From NCBI GenBank assembly GCA_002707085.1, contig PALY01000134.1, positions 13,750 through 19,100 of the forward strand: DNA of 5,351 nucleotides, in the 5' to 3' direction. This DNA comes from Deltaproteobacteria bacterium (GTDB taxonomy: Bacteria; Myxococcota_A; UBA796). Under the pieces are notes generated by a model. The model worked only from the letters and a program-made list of their open reading frames with translations, did not search any database and was not told where the DNA came from. Made by a program: the position numbers and the translations under genes. Shown in pieces: positions 5,028 to 5,351 of the stretch (position 1 is its first letter; each line of letters opens with the position of its first letter).

Positions 5028-5351
5028 ATGTTTGAACTAAGCGAAGAGCATTCGCAGATACGAGATATGGCGAGGGATTTCGCTCGTGGTGAAGTGATGC
5101 CAGGAGCCATGGAGCGTGACAAGACGCACGAGTTTCCAACGGACTTGGTTGACCAGTTGGGGGAACTTGGATTCATGGGCATGTTTGTTCCTCCGGAGTA
5201 CGGTGGGGCAGGGATGGACGTGTTGTCCTACGTCGTTGCTTTGGAGCAGATTTGCTATGCCGACGCTGGGGTTGGCGTCATCATGAGTGTCAACAACTCT
5301 CTGGTGTGCTGGCCCTTGATGACCTTCGGGACAGAAGAGCAAAAGCAAAAG
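5028..5351 (+). CDS. Acyl-CoA dehydrogenase, N-terminal part (3' end outside window)
   Basis: The first 108 codons are present, open to the last base. Acyl-CoA dehydrogenases are FAD enzymes that oxidise acyl-CoA to trans-2-enoyl-CoA and pass electrons to electron-transfer flavoprotein. The visible part is the all-helical N-terminal domain: MFELSEEHSQIRDMARDFA (1-19), a helix with MERDKTHEFP (28-37), the family hallmark LGFMGMFVPPEYGGAGMD (47-64), then the VALEQ helix and SVNNSLVCWP, and it ends at FGTEEQKQK, just where the family normally continues into the middle beta domain. This order matches short-chain (butyryl-CoA type) members. The catalytic glutamate and FAD-contact residues lie beyond the window. 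As third gene after the dehydrogenase and hydratase it completes three consecutive oxidation steps. Only the G8 tract provides a ribosome binding site. Chain-length specificity is not determinable here. Confidence 0.9.
   Translation, partial: MFELSEEHSQIRDMARDFARGEVMPGAMERDKTHEFPTDLVDQLGELGFMGMFVPPEYGGAGMDVLSYVVALEQICYADAGVGVIMSVNNSLVCWPLMTFGTEEQKQK

Noticed and set aside
4429..5139. Long minus-strand open frame of 236 codons opposite the crotonase gene
   Set aside because: It is antisense to a gene with full catalytic motifs, is rich in His, Ser and Pro as expected of an opposite-strand shadow, and has no recognisable domain or ribosome binding site.

Overview
The window reads as ordinary chromosomal DNA of a free-living Gram-negative bacterium, most likely a Myxococcota/Bradymonadota-type (former deltaproteobacterial) organism. 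The clues are two small eight-cysteine lipoproteins of a style common in those lineages, a large regulator-like protein pairing a STAND-ATPase-like N-terminus with tetratricopeptide-type helices, and a fatty acyl-CoA oxidation cluster. G+C looks close to one half by eye. The lineage is inferred from gene style, because no rRNA or other marker gene is present.

Layout. (1) Positions 1-225, plus strand: the last 74 codons of a helical-repeat-like protein that begins outside the window. (2) 275-960, plus strand: two tandem, overlapping paralogous cysteine-rich lipoproteins. (3) 961-3347, minus strand: a two-gene operon, read from right to left, of a ~600-residue degenerate STAND/TPR protein followed by plsY, joined by an ATGA start/stop overlap. 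(4) 3362-5351, plus strand: a tightly packed operon of 3-hydroxybutyryl-CoA dehydrogenase, enoyl-CoA hydratase (crotonase) and the first 108 codons of an acyl-CoA dehydrogenase, which runs off the right edge.

How they work together. The three right-hand genes encode consecutive steps of short-chain acyl-CoA metabolism: acyl-CoA to enoyl-CoA, to 3-hydroxyacyl-CoA, to 3-ketoacyl-CoA, or the reverse for C4 units. The thiolase and electron-transfer flavoprotein needed to complete the pathway are not in view. PlsY acts in membrane phospholipid synthesis, transferring acyl groups from acyl-phosphate to glycerol-3-phosphate. Its partner in the operon may be regulatory or scaffolding; the sequence does not say which. 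The lipoproteins have no assignable function.

The DNA is very compact. The lipoprotein and plsY stop codons abut at 960/961 inside a perfect 10-bp palindrome, and the divergent starts near 3347/3362 leave almost no room for separate promoters. No tRNA, rRNA, CRISPR, insertion sequence or phage gene is visible. I see no clear new multi-gene system. The most unusual items are the pseudo-ATPase-like TPR protein, the overprinted lipoprotein pair and a G8 tract serving as a ribosome binding site.
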